This document shows positions 19,462 through 29,830 of a stretch of DNA of 45,545 bases, piece after piece. Source of the DNA: an uncultured Clostridia bacterium (GTDB lineage: Bacteria; Bacillota; Clostridia; TANB77; CAG-508). A model generated the notes under the pieces. It searched no databases. It was not told where the DNA came from and was given only the letters and a program-made list of their open reading frames with translations. The translations under genes were made by a program, and so were the position numbers. Positions within the stretch are counted from its first letter, which is position 1, and each line of letters starts with the position of its first letter. The stretch is from positions 1-45,545 of the forward strand of contig CANRMR010000013.1 of NCBI GenBank assembly GCA_947631785.1, in the 5' to 3' direction.

Positions 19462-21775
19462 TTAATCTAATATTTCTGTTTTTATGTATGTGTATTCTCC
19501 TCCTGTTTGTCCTACTGTTTCATCTTCTACTAATATATGTGTTGCTCCTTTTTTTGTATCTATTCTTGGAAGGTTACTTTTTCCATATTCTATTTGTTCT
19601 TTTGTTCCACTACTTTCTCCTGCTATTGGTTTTCCTACTGCTACTTTTTGTATTGTTTCGTCATATGGTTCGTATTCTAAATTTTCTTTTTGCTCTCCTT
19701 CATATATCCAAAAACGTAAATCTAAATCTACTTTTCCTTCTTTGCGTACAGGGGTCATTGTTCTTAAGCAATACTTGGAATTTTTAAAACCATCTTCACT
19801 ACTTGTTTTATCTATTTTACTATATACTTTATTTTCTTCTAATTCATAAAAAGGAATATTGAATATAGTTTTCCTAAAAATATCATCATTTGTTCCTATA
19901 ACATCACCATCATTTGTTGTAAGCTCTATACTACCACCAGTTTCTTTCATGTTTCTTAATTCACAACATAATGTATAATTTTGATTTTCCTTAAACATCT
20001 TTTTATATTTATTAGACACATATAAACCTATATATAAACTTGTATTAGTACTATTGTCTCCTTCTATATGTGCCCAACCATTATCTAATGGGGTAATATA
20101 ATCACTTGAATAATATCCCCAATAATTACTATCTTCTTTTGGAGTGCTTAAGCCTTTTAGTATGTTTCTTCCTGTTACTAGAATATTAAAACTTCCTGTT
20201 TGTCCTAGACTTTTTGTTTCTGCTAATGCTCCTACTTGCACACTTTTTCCGTATATTTTATAGTTTACAAGTGGCTCTCCTAGTGTTCCGTCTAGCCATG
20301 CTATTTCTCCATCTGATTTGACTGTTTGCAAGGTTTGCTTTATTGTTTTTATTGTTTGGTTTCCTTTTTCATCACTTAACTTTACTTCGTATGTGTTGTA
20401 TGTTCCAAGTTCAAATTTATATCCATTTACTATTATCCAGTTATTTTCTGCTTTTCCAGCTTCTGCTTTTACTCTGTATGATACTTGCATGTTTTTGGTA
20501 TTTTCTTCTGGTGTTACTGTTACTTTATAACGGTTATCTTCGTATTTTATGTCTAAATCAAAGTTTGTGTTTCCTTGAACATTGTCAATGTTACTTTGTG
20601 CATTAAATTTTTCACTAGAATATTTTTGTCCTTCATATTCCATTTTTACTTCTCTTGTGTCCCAGTTTATCCATGCGTCTTGCTCTACTTCTGTAAATCC
20701 CATTTGTTTTAATTCTTCTGCAGTATAATGCACAAAACCTTCTCCGTCTTTTTCTAATGCTACATTATATCTTATTTGGTCTATAAAGTAGTTGCTTTTT
20801 ACTTCTTCGTCTGTTAATGCTCGGTTGTAGATACGCACTGAATATATTGTGCCATTAAGCCAACAATCTATAGCCCTTTTTCCACCTGGATTTGCTCCTA
20901 ATATCATTATTGTATTATATTTTGTTGTTCCTATTGTTCCTTCTATCTCATTTAATGTTTTATTATTATTTTCATAGAAAATTACATTATGTTCATCATA
21001 ACTTCCAGATAAACTATATTTTTTATCAACACTTAATTCTTTTCCACTATAGCTATAATTATAATCATTTGTAAATACACAAAATCCATTTTTAGTATTA
21101 CCTAATATTCCATATCCTCCACCATCCCAATTAGCAACTATATCCTGCTCTTTGCCTATATTTTTATTATCATACTTTACAACCGCTTCTAAAGTTATAT
21201 TATCATAGTTCATTTCTCCTATTTCTACCCAATCGTCTGTTCCGTCAAAGTATAAACCTTGTCCGTCGTCTGTCCATTTTGCTCCACCATTTAATGTTCC
21301 TTCTTTTCCATTTCCGCTTAGGTCATGCCATGTGCTTGCATTTTTATTATGTCCGCTTCCGAGTGTTGTCTATTCCGTCATAGTGAAGCATTAGTCCATC
21401 TTGCACATAGCTACTGGTTCCTGCATCTCCATATTTTTCTACTACTTCTGTTTGCAATATGTCTAGTTTTGTTTTGAATTCTTGATAAAGTGCTTCTTTT
21501 TGCATACTACTTGATACGTTAATTGCAACTCCTGCTAGTATTACCATTACTCCTATTGTAATAATTAGGGCAACTAATGTGATTCCTGCGGGTTCGTCAA
21601 GACGAACCCCTACATGATTTTGGTGTGTCTTTGTGGCATTTGGGCGGACAGGGGCGTCTGCCCCTACATGGGTTTTGTATCCGTTTGCATTATTTGGGCG
21701 GACAGAGGCGTCCGCCCCTACATTTGTTATGGTATTCCTTTGTAGTTTGCGGGCGATTAAAATCGCCCCTACGGT
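19462..21775 (-). CDS. Prepilin-like LamG/concanavalin-like surface protein with one +1 shift at CGG (C at 21361); upstream start probably gated by a GA tract
   Basis: DEPAGITLVALIITIGVMVILAGVAIN..LMLHYDGIDNT|GSGHNKNASTWHDLSGNGKEGTLNGGAKWTDDGQGLYFDGTDDWVEIGEMNYDNITLEAVVKYD; no ATG/GTG/TTG in frame upstream of the TM segment. Confidence 0.8.
21588..21775. repeat. Cluster of four variable-stem palindromic repeats lying in the prepilin reading frame
   Basis: GGGTTCGTCAAGACGAACCCCTAC, GGGCGGACAGGGGCGTCTGCCCCTAC, GGGCGGACAGAGGCGTCCGCCCCTAC, GGGCGATTAAAATCGCCCCTAC. Confidence 0.85.
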
Positions 21776-21786
21776 TTTATTTTCTT

Positions 21787-21852
<66 letters not shown>

Positions 21853-21899
21853 CCTATTTCTCCTTTCTTTTGTTTTGCAACGTATAAATTATTTTAACA

Positions 21900-22175
21900 T
21901 TAACAAAAAAATTTAATTTTTTCTATTGTTTCTATTTTATAATATTCTTTCCATTTATTTATAATTAGAAAATAATGTCTTGAAATTATAGCTAATAGTT
22001 TGCTTAATTCATGTTCTGGTATTTTGCTTTTATTGTTCGCTATTATACATCCTCCTGTTTTAGTTAACCAAATTTTAGTAGTATTTTGCGTTAATTTTCC
22101 TTTTGAAATATGAACATGAATAGGCTCATTATTTTCATTAGACCAAAAATATATTTTATATCCGATAACATTCAA
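21900..22175 (-). CDS. DUF4160 family protein
   Basis: GYKIYFWSNENNEPIHVHISKGK...KIPEHELSKLL. Confidence 0.8.
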   Translation of the reverse strand: MNVIGYKIYFWSNENNEPIHVHISKGKLTQNTTKIWLTKTGGCIIANNKSKIPEHELSKLLAIISRHYFLIINKWKEYYKIETIEKIKFFC

Positions 22176-22180
22176 ATATA

Positions 22181-22453
22181 CTAGGCAATTTTTAGCCCTC
22201 CTTCTTTTGCATATTTGTAAAATAAATCTGCACTATTTTGAACAACTTGTTTAAAAAAATTTACTTCTTCTTCGTTATAATTGCCTTCCCATACTGTTAC
22301 TTTATAAGTTGGTAATTGTATTCTAATAGAATCGAAACCATTTTCAGTAGGTCGTTCAAAATGTACATCTATACACTCTATATCATTTTCAATATATATA
22401 TTTGAAAAAACAACCTCTGTTTCATCTTCATATTTGACATATGGATACATCAT
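22181..22453 (-). CDS. Small protein paired with DUF4160 gene (unknown function)
   Basis: Adjacent intact ORF. Confidence 0.6.
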   Translation of the reverse strand: MMYPYVKYEDETEVVFSNIYIENDIECIDVHFERPTENGFDSIRIQLPTYKVTVWEGNYNEEEVNFFKQVVQNSADLFYKYAKEGGLKIA

Positions 22454-22584
22454 TATTAATCACGCTCCTTTTATAAATTTTATTATAACATGATTTAAAA
22501 TATTTTACTACTAATTGATAAAAATTTTTATTGAATAGATATATTATATGTATTTTTCCTTTTTTTGTGTCTATTCTTGGAAAG

Positions 22585-23682
22585 TTACTTTTTCCATTTT
22601 CTAATTACTCTTGTAGAAATTCCTACTAATACTTCATAATTAATTGTATTGTATATTTTTGCAATGTCTTCTACTGTTATTTTTTCGTTATCCCATATAT
22701 ATACATCATCTCCAACTTTTACATTTGGAATTTTTGTTACATCTACCATAAAGCAGTCCATACATACATTTCCAATTATTGGTGCAAGATTTTTATTTAT
22801 TACAACCATTCCTTTGTTTGACATTGCTCTTCTTATACCATCTGCATATCCAAGCGGAACTGTTGCAACTTTTGTTTTATTTTTTGTAATATAACTTCTT
22901 CCATAACTAATGCTAGTGCCTGCTTCTACTTCTTTTATGAAAGATATTTTCGACTTTAATTTTATTGCTTGATCTAATTTTAATTTTTTTTCTAAATTTT
23001 TTTCTGGATAATAGCCATGCAAAATAATACCAGGTCTTACTAGGTTGTATCTTGCATTTTCAAAATTTAAAATACCTGCAGAATTTGAAGCATGAATATA
23101 ACGCAAAGTAGGTACTTTTTCTTTTACTATTTTTAAAGCACTTTCAAACGATTTTATTTGCTTGTTTGTATATTCTTCATCACAATCACTACATGAAAAA
23201 TGTGTGTATATTCCATCAATTATAATGTTAGAATATTTTTTTGCTTCTTCTAAATATTTTTCTATTTTTTTAGGGTTAATTCCAGTTCTTCCCATTCCAG
23301 TTCCAATTTCTATATGTATTTTTACTTTTGCTTTTATTTTTCCTATTTCTTTTAAAAAATCTATAGAACCAATTCCAACAATTAAATCATATTTTACAAT
23401 ACTTTCTAATTCTTCTTTTAATGGTTGGTTTAGAATAAATATTTCTCCTTTATATCCATCTTTTCTTAAAAGTATCCCTTCATCTACAATTGCAACTGCT
23501 ACAATTTTAATATCTGCTTTTTCTAATAGATCAACACGCCTATTTAAATATGTACCATAAGCATTATCTTTAATAACAGGCATTACATCTACATTTTCTC
23601 CAACAAATTCTTTTATTTTTTTAATATTGCCAACTACCTTTTTTTCATCTATCTCAAGTACCGCTTGCCAAACACGTTCCAT
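22585..23682 (-). CDS. alr: Alanine racemase family PLP enzyme (Alr or VanT-like)
   Basis: VIKDNAYGTYLNRR, THFSCSD, SYGRSYITKNKTKVATVPLGYADGIRR, VCMDCFMVD. Confidence 0.85.
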   Translation of the reverse strand: MERVWQAVLEIDEKKVVGNIKKIKEFVGENVDVMPVIKDNAYGTYLNRRVDLLEKADIKIVAVAIVDEGILLRKDGYKGEIFILNQPLKEELESIVKYDLIVGIGSIDFLKEIGKIKAKVKIHIEIGTGMGRTGINPKKIEKYLEEAKKYSNIIIDGIYTHFSCSDCDEEYTNKQIKSFESALKIVKEKVPTLRYIHASNSAGILNFENARYNLVRPGIILHGYYPEKNLEKKLKLDQAIKLKSKISFIKEVEAGTSISYGRSYITKNKTKVATVPLGYADGIRRAMSNKGMVVINKNLAPIIGNVCMDCFMVDVTKIPNVKVGDDVYIWDNEKITVEDIAKIYNTINYEVLVGISTRVIRKWKK

Positions 23683-23711
23683 TTAATATCCCCTTTTTGT
23701 TTTATTATATT

Positions 23712-24770
23712 CTAACCTATTTTCCATGTTTCCAAAATTTTAGGTATAAATATTATTAAACCAACAATTGCAGATGATATAGATATTACTAAAACACTTG
23801 CTGCTGCTAAATCTTTTGCAAGTTTTGCTTTCTTTTCTCTATAAGGAGATACCATATCTACAATTGTTTCTATTGATGTATTTATTATTTCACATGCAAT
23901 TACAAGTCCAAATAATATAATACATATTATCCATTCTATTTTACTAATTTTTAGTAACCATCCAAAAAAGATAACAATTAGCATAATAAATACGTGTATT
24001 TTCATATTTCTTTCTGTTTTAAATGAAGATACTAAACCACAAAATGCATATTTAAAACTATTTGCTATTTTTTTTGTTTTTACTTTTATTTTTCTTTTTC
24101 TTCTTAAACTAGTCACTGTTTCCTCCTTTTCTACTCTCCAATTTTCAGTTAAATGGATAAATAGAATAAGATATGAAATTGCAATACATGCTCCAGCTAT
24201 TACATCACTTGCATAATGTACACCTAAATAAATTCTACTAAATCCAATTAATCCAATAATTATACTAAGTATGGTTATAAGTGTCCATTTTAATTTTTTA
24301 TTTTTTACATAATAGTAAACTAAATAAATAAAAAATCCGTAAAACGCTACATTTACCATAGAATGACCAGAAGGGAAACTATATCCTGATTGACTAATTA
24401 TTCTATACTGACTAGGTCTTTCTCTTTGTACAATGTTTTTAAGTAATTGGTTTAAGAAAAATATAATTGATAAATTTGCTCCAATACATAATGATGTTCT
24501 TTTGTTTTTTATTACAAAAAAGCATAATATTGTAATAGGTATTATGACGATAGCACTGCCAATGTTTGTAATTACCTTAATAATTGGAGTGATCCAATCT
24601 TTTATTATATATTTTGATGTTATATAATAAACATAAATATCCATGTTCATTATTTCTTTTTGTAATACGTCTTGTGCTATTTTTAAAAAAGCAATAAGAC
24701 CTATTAAAAGAACAATCCATTTTAGATATTTTTTAATCCATTTTTTTATTTTTTCTTTTTCCAAATTCAT
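23712..24770 (-). CDS. PAP2 phosphatase - diacylglycerol/undecaprenol kinase (DgkA) fusion
   Basis: PAP2: KNIVQRERPS...YSFPSGHSM...SRIYLGVHYASDV; DgkA-like: SFKYAFCGLVSSFKTERNMKIH...ACEIINTSIETIVDMVS. Confidence 0.88.
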   Translation of the reverse strand: MNLEKEKIKKWIKKYLKWIVLLIGLIAFLKIAQDVLQKEIMNMDIYVYYITSKYIIKDWITPIIKVITNIGSAIVIIPITILCFFVIKNKRTSLCIGANLSIIFFLNQLLKNIVQRERPSQYRIISQSGYSFPSGHSMVNVAFYGFFIYLVYYYVKNKKLKWTLITILSIIIGLIGFSRIYLGVHYASDVIAGACIAISYLILFIHLTENWRVEKEETVTSLRRKRKIKVKTKKIANSFKYAFCGLVSSFKTERNMKIHVFIMLIVIFFGWLLKISKIEWIICIILFGLVIACEIINTSIETIVDMVSPYREKKAKLAKDLAAASVLVISISSAIVGLIIFIPKILETWKIG

Positions 24771-24776
24771 CTTCCT

Positions 24777-26684
24777 TTATTGCTTTTTTTGTTTTAATCT
24801 TAAATATCCTAATTCTTCCCAACAATTATATGCTAGGTTTAGTTTAAATACTAATTTTGGTTTTGCACCTGCTCTATTTTTATCTACAACACATGAATAA
24901 TACCTTACATCAGGATCATCTGATTTTTCTAGTGGATAAAATTTTGTATCTACTTCTTCTAAAGAATATTCATAATCGTCTAAATTATCACGATTAATTT
25001 GTTTCATAAGACATAATGTGTCTAGTACCTCTTTTACTGTTCTACTTACTGCCAAATCATTTATATTTAAGTTTATAGGTAGAGTTTGGCTTTCTGTAAG
25101 TTGCAAGGTTGACCCAATGAATATATTAAAGTTTTGTGCTAAATTTGATAAAATTGTTGCTGTCTTTTTTAATTCTTCTCCATTTCCTATGTTTTCTGTA
25201 TCTGTTTTTAATGTGTCATAAAACATATACTCTATTTTTTCTTTATAATAATAATTCATAATTACTTTTCTTAATTCATCATTGGTATGGTCTGTAATAT
25301 TAATAAAATAAATTGAATGATTCATTTCATCATTTAACCATTTTGTTGCTGCAATTGTTTTATTAAATTCTGTAGAAATTTGTGAAAGTCTTTTTGCAAA
25401 TTGTTTTTGTGTTTCTTTTTCTTCTTTTATTACAAAACCATCTTTATCTACTTTTGCATCTTTTTTATTATCTGGTCTAAATTTAAATTCTAATAATTCT
25501 CCTTCTGTTTTTGTTATTTTTTGACCATGTAATTCTTGAATTTCTGGATTGTTTAAAATTGTAGTAATTAAACAAAGTCTTACCTTTTCTTCTGACATTT
25601 CATTAGATATTATTAAAACTTTCTTTTTATGTTTAAATGCAATATAACTTGCTAGATTAATTGTAAACCTACTTTTTCCAGAGTTTGAAGGCATTGCATA
25701 TGCCATTGTCTCTCCCTTTCTAATTCCCTTAAATACACTAGATAATATTGGAAAAGGAAGGTTAAGACCGTTTGTTAAATTGTTATTTCCTGTAATTAAA
25801 AAATTAGTTAAGTCTTTGCTGATAATTGCTCTTTTAAATTTTTCTGTATCTTTTACTTGTTCAACTGCACTTTCTACTTCTTCTACTGACATTTGGTCGT
25901 AAAGCTCATAGTTTGCAATTTCAACAATTTTATCTTGTCTTTCCTTTATTGGCATAGCCCTATAATTTTTTCTTAATATAAATAATTTTTTTAAACTTGT
26001 GTAAATTTTTTCAAAGTCATATCCTTTATTTTTTACACTTGTTTTTAGTTTATATTTTAAATCATATACTTCTTTTGAATCTTTAGCAAAATTAAATCCT
26101 CTTTTTGCTTCTTCTGATGCATATGCTTGTCCTTCTGTAAATAGTACGCTTTTATATATATTTAGCATTTTGGGATCTTCAAAACAGCAATCTTCAAATA
26201 GAAAATAATACATTCCAATTGCTTTTGGATCTTGCAGTAATAATCCTATGTATATTTTTTCTAGTTTAAAATTACTTAATATATCTGGATAAATTTGCTC
26301 TGGCGTTTCTATTTCTTCGTTTTCTTCTACATTACTTTCTTCATCTTGCTCTTCTTCTTCATTTTCGTTTTCATCGTAATCTTCGTTTTCTTCTACTTCT
26401 TCATCTTCATTTTGATTATTTAAGTTCTTTATTTTTTCTAATGCTTCTGCAAAATCCTGTTTTTTTATATAATTTCTGATTTCTTCAATTTTTTCTTTAT
26501 TTTCTTCAGTAACAGGAATAGTATCTAATAACTTATATAGTTTATCCATATTATTCATATACAATTTCTCCTTAAACTTTTTTCTTATTTTATTATTTTT
26601 TAATAATTTTGTAAAGGCTTTGTAATATGATTTTTGGAAAAATTTAATATTACAAAAAAAACGAAAAGAAGTGCTATAAAGCAC
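24777..26684 (-). CDS. DnaB-like RecA-fold ATPase/helicase-domain protein with acidic linker
   Basis: MAYAMPSNSGKSRFTINLASYIAFKHKKKVLIISNEMSEEKVRL; Glu/Asp-rich N-terminal segment; true start probably ATG near 26564. Confidence 0.7.
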   Translation of the reverse strand: MLYSTSFRFFCNIKFFQKSYYKAFTKLLKNNKIRKKFKEKLYMNNMDKLYKLLDTIPVTEENKEKIEEIRNYIKKQDFAEALEKIKNLNNQNEDEEVEENEDYDENENEEEEQDEESNVEENEEIETPEQIYPDILSNFKLEKIYIGLLLQDPKAIGMYYFLFEDCCFEDPKMLNIYKSVLFTEGQAYASEEAKRGFNFAKDSKEVYDLKYKLKTSVKNKGYDFEKIYTSLKKLFILRKNYRAMPIKERQDKIVEIANYELYDQMSVEEVESAVEQVKDTEKFKRAIISKDLTNFLITGNNNLTNGLNLPFPILSSVFKGIRKGETMAYAMPSNSGKSRFTINLASYIAFKHKKKVLIISNEMSEEKVRLCLITTILNNPEIQELHGQKITKTEGELLEFKFRPDNKKDAKVDKDGFVIKEEKETQKQFAKRLSQISTEFNKTIAATKWLNDEMNHSIYFINITDHTNDELRKVIMNYYYKEKIEYMFYDTLKTDTENIGNGEELKKTATILSNLAQNFNIFIGSTLQLTESQTLPINLNINDLAVSRTVKEVLDTLCLMKQINRDNLDDYEYSLEEVDTKFYPLEKSDDPDVRYYSCVVDKNRAGAKPKLVFKLNLAYNCWEELGYLRLKQKKQ

Positions 26685-26700
26685 TCCTCTTCTTGTTTTT
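26660..26700. terminator. Terminator hairpin
   Basis: AAGAAGTGCTATAAAGCACTCCTCTTCTTG. Confidence 0.5.
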
Positions 26701-27208
26701 ACTCTTCTTTTCCTTCCTTCTTATTCATCATTTTAGCAAAGGCTTCAAACCTTACTATTGCAGCATTTAAATCTTCAATTGCCGCAAGTAAGACATTGTA
26801 TTGCCTTTGACCTTTAGGCATATTAAATGGAATCTTTGCTGGATTCCAATTGCGCAAAAGATGGGACATTTTCTCCGCGTATGTAAAATCGCGGAATTTG
26901 AAATAATGTGGAACATGAAGATTTGCCTGTTCCAAAGTATAATTCTTAAGATTATACTTTGAATCAATTTCGTGCGAAATTAATATGCACTGCAAATCTC
27001 CGAGCATCTCCTTCATTACGTCCCGCTCTTCTTTTAAATCCTCTAAATATTTATTAGGATTTAAAAGTGTCCAATCTTCTTCGCCTTCTTTTGCTACTGG
27101 AGTTCCATAAAGGAAATCATCCAGTGCAGCTAAATGCTCTGCTACATGGCGTGTTACATGTGCCAACCGATAGATTGCATAATTTCCAGTAACTTTGTTT
27201 TTTAACAT
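26699..27208 (-). CDS. Hypothetical protein of higher GC than neighbours (likely acquired)
   Basis: AAGGAGG RBS before ATG 27208; intact ORF with two zero-frame CGG codons and no shift. Confidence 0.6.
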   Translation of the reverse strand: MLKNKVTGNYAIYRLAHVTRHVAEHLAALDDFLYGTPVAKEGEEDWTLLNPNKYLEDLKEERDVMKEMLGDLQCILISHEIDSKYNLKNYTLEQANLHVPHYFKFRDFTYAEKMSHLLRNWNPAKIPFNMPKGQRQYNVLLAAIEDLNAAIVRFEAFAKMMNKKEGKEE

Positions 27209-27336
27209 AGTTTTGCCTCCTTGCTGTAAAATTGGAAAAAAAGATTTTTCTCTATATTTTAGAGAATACATATATTATATCATATTTTGCTGAATTTTTC
27301 AATACATATAGCAAAATATTTTATGTAAATTTGTTA

Positions 27337-28644
27337 TTAGCTTATAATCTTTGCTTCTAAATCATAATTATCTTTTACACCTGTTATCTTACACATTACA
27401 AATTTGTTTATTAAATTTTGTTTTTCTTTTCTAACATAAATAACTCCATCCATGTCTGGTACATCCATATATGACCTTGCTATATAATATTTTCCATCTA
27501 GGCTCGTGTTTTCTATTAATACTTCATATTCTTTTCCAATTTTTTCTTCTAAATTTTGTTTTACTATTTTTTGCTGCAAGCTCATTATTTTGTTTAATCT
27601 ACTTTTTTTAGTCATTGGATGTATTTGTTCTTTTAATTTTGCAGCTGGTGTTTTATCCTCCTTAGAATATGCAAAAACTCCTAATCTATCAAATTTTGTT
27701 TGTTCTACAAAGTTATATAGCTTTTCGAAGTCTTCTTTTGTCTCTCCTGGGAAACCTACAATTAAAGATGTTCTAATTATAACATCTGGAATTTCTTTTC
27801 TAATGTTATAAATTAGTTCTTTTATTGATTTACTATTACTTTTTCTGTTCATTCTTTTTAATACACTGTCTGAAATATGCTGAATTGGTATATCAAAATA
27901 GTTACATATTTTTTTGTTTGTTTTTACAACATTAATTAACTCTGGTGTAATTGATTCTGGATATGCATATAAAAATCTAATCCATTTTATTTTTTCTATT
28001 TTACAAATTTCTTCTAAAAGGTATGCTAGTTTTTCTTCTCCATATAAATCTATACCATATTTAGTTGTATCTTGTGCAATCAAAATTATTTCTTCATATC
28101 CTTTTTCAGAAAGGCTTTTTGCCTCTTTTAAAATATCTTCTATTTTTCTACTTACAAATGGTCCTCTTATATTTGGAATTGCACAATATGTGCACCTATT
28201 ACTACACCCTTCTGCAATTTTAAGATATGCCATTTTACTTCCTGTTGTTATAATTCTATCCTCAAAATTTAAACTTGTTTTTTTGCTTTTTTCTTCCTTT
28301 ATTAAATTTCTTACTTTTTCCCACATATTGTCGTATTCATCAATAGTTAAAAATAAGTCTACTTCTGGAAGTTCTTTTTCAAGTTCTTTTTTATACCTTT
28401 GCACTAAACACCCCATTGCAATTAAATACTTGCATCTTTTATTTTTGTACTCTGCCATTTCTAGTATAGTATTAATTGCTTCTTCTTTTGCAGATTCTAT
28501 AAATCCACAAGTATTTATAACAATTATATCTGCTTTTTCTGGGTTATTTACTATATTTAATCCATTGTTTTTAAATAAACCAATTACTTGCTCTGTATCT
28601 ACTAAATTTTTACTACATCCAAGCGATATAAATCCTACATTCAT
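27337..28644 (-). CDS. rimO: Ribosomal protein S12 methylthiotransferase RimO
   Basis: MNVGFISLGCSKNLVDTEQ; radical SAM motif EGCSNRCTYCAIPNIRGPF; TRAM domain. Confidence 0.93.
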   Translation of the reverse strand: MNVGFISLGCSKNLVDTEQVIGLFKNNGLNIVNNPEKADIIVINTCGFIESAKEEAINTILEMAEYKNKRCKYLIAMGCLVQRYKKELEKELPEVDLFLTIDEYDNMWEKVRNLIKEEKSKKTSLNFEDRIITTGSKMAYLKIAEGCSNRCTYCAIPNIRGPFVSRKIEDILKEAKSLSEKGYEEIILIAQDTTKYGIDLYGEEKLAYLLEEICKIEKIKWIRFLYAYPESITPELINVVKTNKKICNYFDIPIQHISDSVLKRMNRKSNSKSIKELIYNIRKEIPDVIIRTSLIVGFPGETKEDFEKLYNFVEQTKFDRLGVFAYSKEDKTPAAKLKEQIHPMTKKSRLNKIMSLQQKIVKQNLEEKIGKEYEVLIENTSLDGKYYIARSYMDVPDMDGVIYVRKEKQNLINKFVMCKITGVKDNYDLEAKIIS

Positions 28645-28812
28645 TTTAACTTCATTCCTTTATTATTTAATTTATAGATAAATTTATTTATTTATTTATT
28701 TATTCAAAGTAGCTATAATAATTTATATCACATTTTTTGCTAAAATTAAAGACTTTTTGTTATATTTGTGTTACAATTGGTTAAACATTAATATAACAAA
28801 GGAGGTTTTTTT

Positions 28813-29529
28813 ATGACACCACATATTGAGGCAAAAGAAAATGAAATTGCTAAAACTGTTTTAATGCCTGGTGACCCATTAAGGGCAAAATTTATTTGTG
28901 AAAATTATTTGCAAGACGCCAAGTTGGTAAGTAATGTTAGATGTATTTGTGCTTATACTGGTAAATATAAAGATAAAGAAATTACTGTAATGGCATCTGG
29001 TATGGGTATGCCAAGTATGGGTATTTATTCTTATGAATTATATAAGTTTTATGGAGTTGAAAATATTATACGTTTAGGTTCTTGCGGAGCTTACACTAAG
29101 GATTTACAATTACTTGATTTAATTTTAGTAGATAAAACCTATACAGAAGGAAACTTTGCACTTACTTTTAATCATGATGAATGTCATATAGCATATCCTA
29201 ATGATACTTTAAATAAAATAATTTCAGATACTGCAAATAAATTAAATATTTCTTTAAAACATGGAACAACACTTTGTAGTGATGCTTTTGATTATTATAT
29301 TCAAGATTTATCTAAACTTTTAGATAGACTTCCAGAAGATATTATTGCTGCAGAAATGGAAGCATTTGCTCTATTTTACGTTGCAAAAGTTTTAGGAAAA
29401 AAAGCATCATGCATACTTTCTGTTGTAGATTCACATTATCATAAAACAGAACTTTCTAGTAAAGATAGGCAAAATGCTTTGACTAAAATGATAGAACTTG
29501 GATTAGAATCTGCAATTACTATAAATTAG
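28813..29529 (+). CDS. deoD: Purine-nucleoside phosphorylase DeoD type
   Basis: MTPHIEAKENEIAKTVLMPGDPLRAKFI, IRLGSCGAY, AAEMEAFALF. Confidence 0.95.
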   Translation: MTPHIEAKENEIAKTVLMPGDPLRAKFICENYLQDAKLVSNVRCICAYTGKYKDKEITVMASGMGMPSMGIYSYELYKFYGVENIIRLGSCGAYTKDLQLLDLILVDKTYTEGNFALTFNHDECHIAYPNDTLNKIISDTANKLNISLKHGTTLCSDAFDYYIQDLSKLLDRLPEDIIAAEMEAFALFYVAKVLGKKASCILSVVDSHYHKTELSSKDRQNALTKMIELGLESAITIN

Positions 29530-29563
29530 GATTTATATATTTTTTATTTTCATAACATTATAT

Positions 29564-29710
29564 AGGACCAAGTAATATATAATAAAATTTGTTATTTTTG
29601 CGAGAGCTACGTGGGGACCGCCGAGGGCTGTTCGAGCAAAGCGAGTTACAGCGCCGGTGGGAAAGCTCTGAGCATAAATATAAAAATTTTATTATATATT
29701 ACTTGGTCTT
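29564..29710. repeat. Long perfect AT hairpin enclosing GC-rich structured core (candidate MITE or ncRNA)
   Basis: GGACCAAGTAATATATAATAAAATTT ... AAATTTTATTATATATTACTTGGTC arms; core has AGAGCT/AGCTCT and GCTGT/ACAGC stems. Confidence 0.65.
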
Positions 29711-29830
29711 TTTTATTAATTTTTTTAAAATGTATATTCTAGTTTTTATAGTATTAATTCTAGTTTTTTTCTTGATTTTTTTGAAATTTGTGATATGATA
29801 ACTAAAAAAATAAGAAAAGGAGTTATATTT

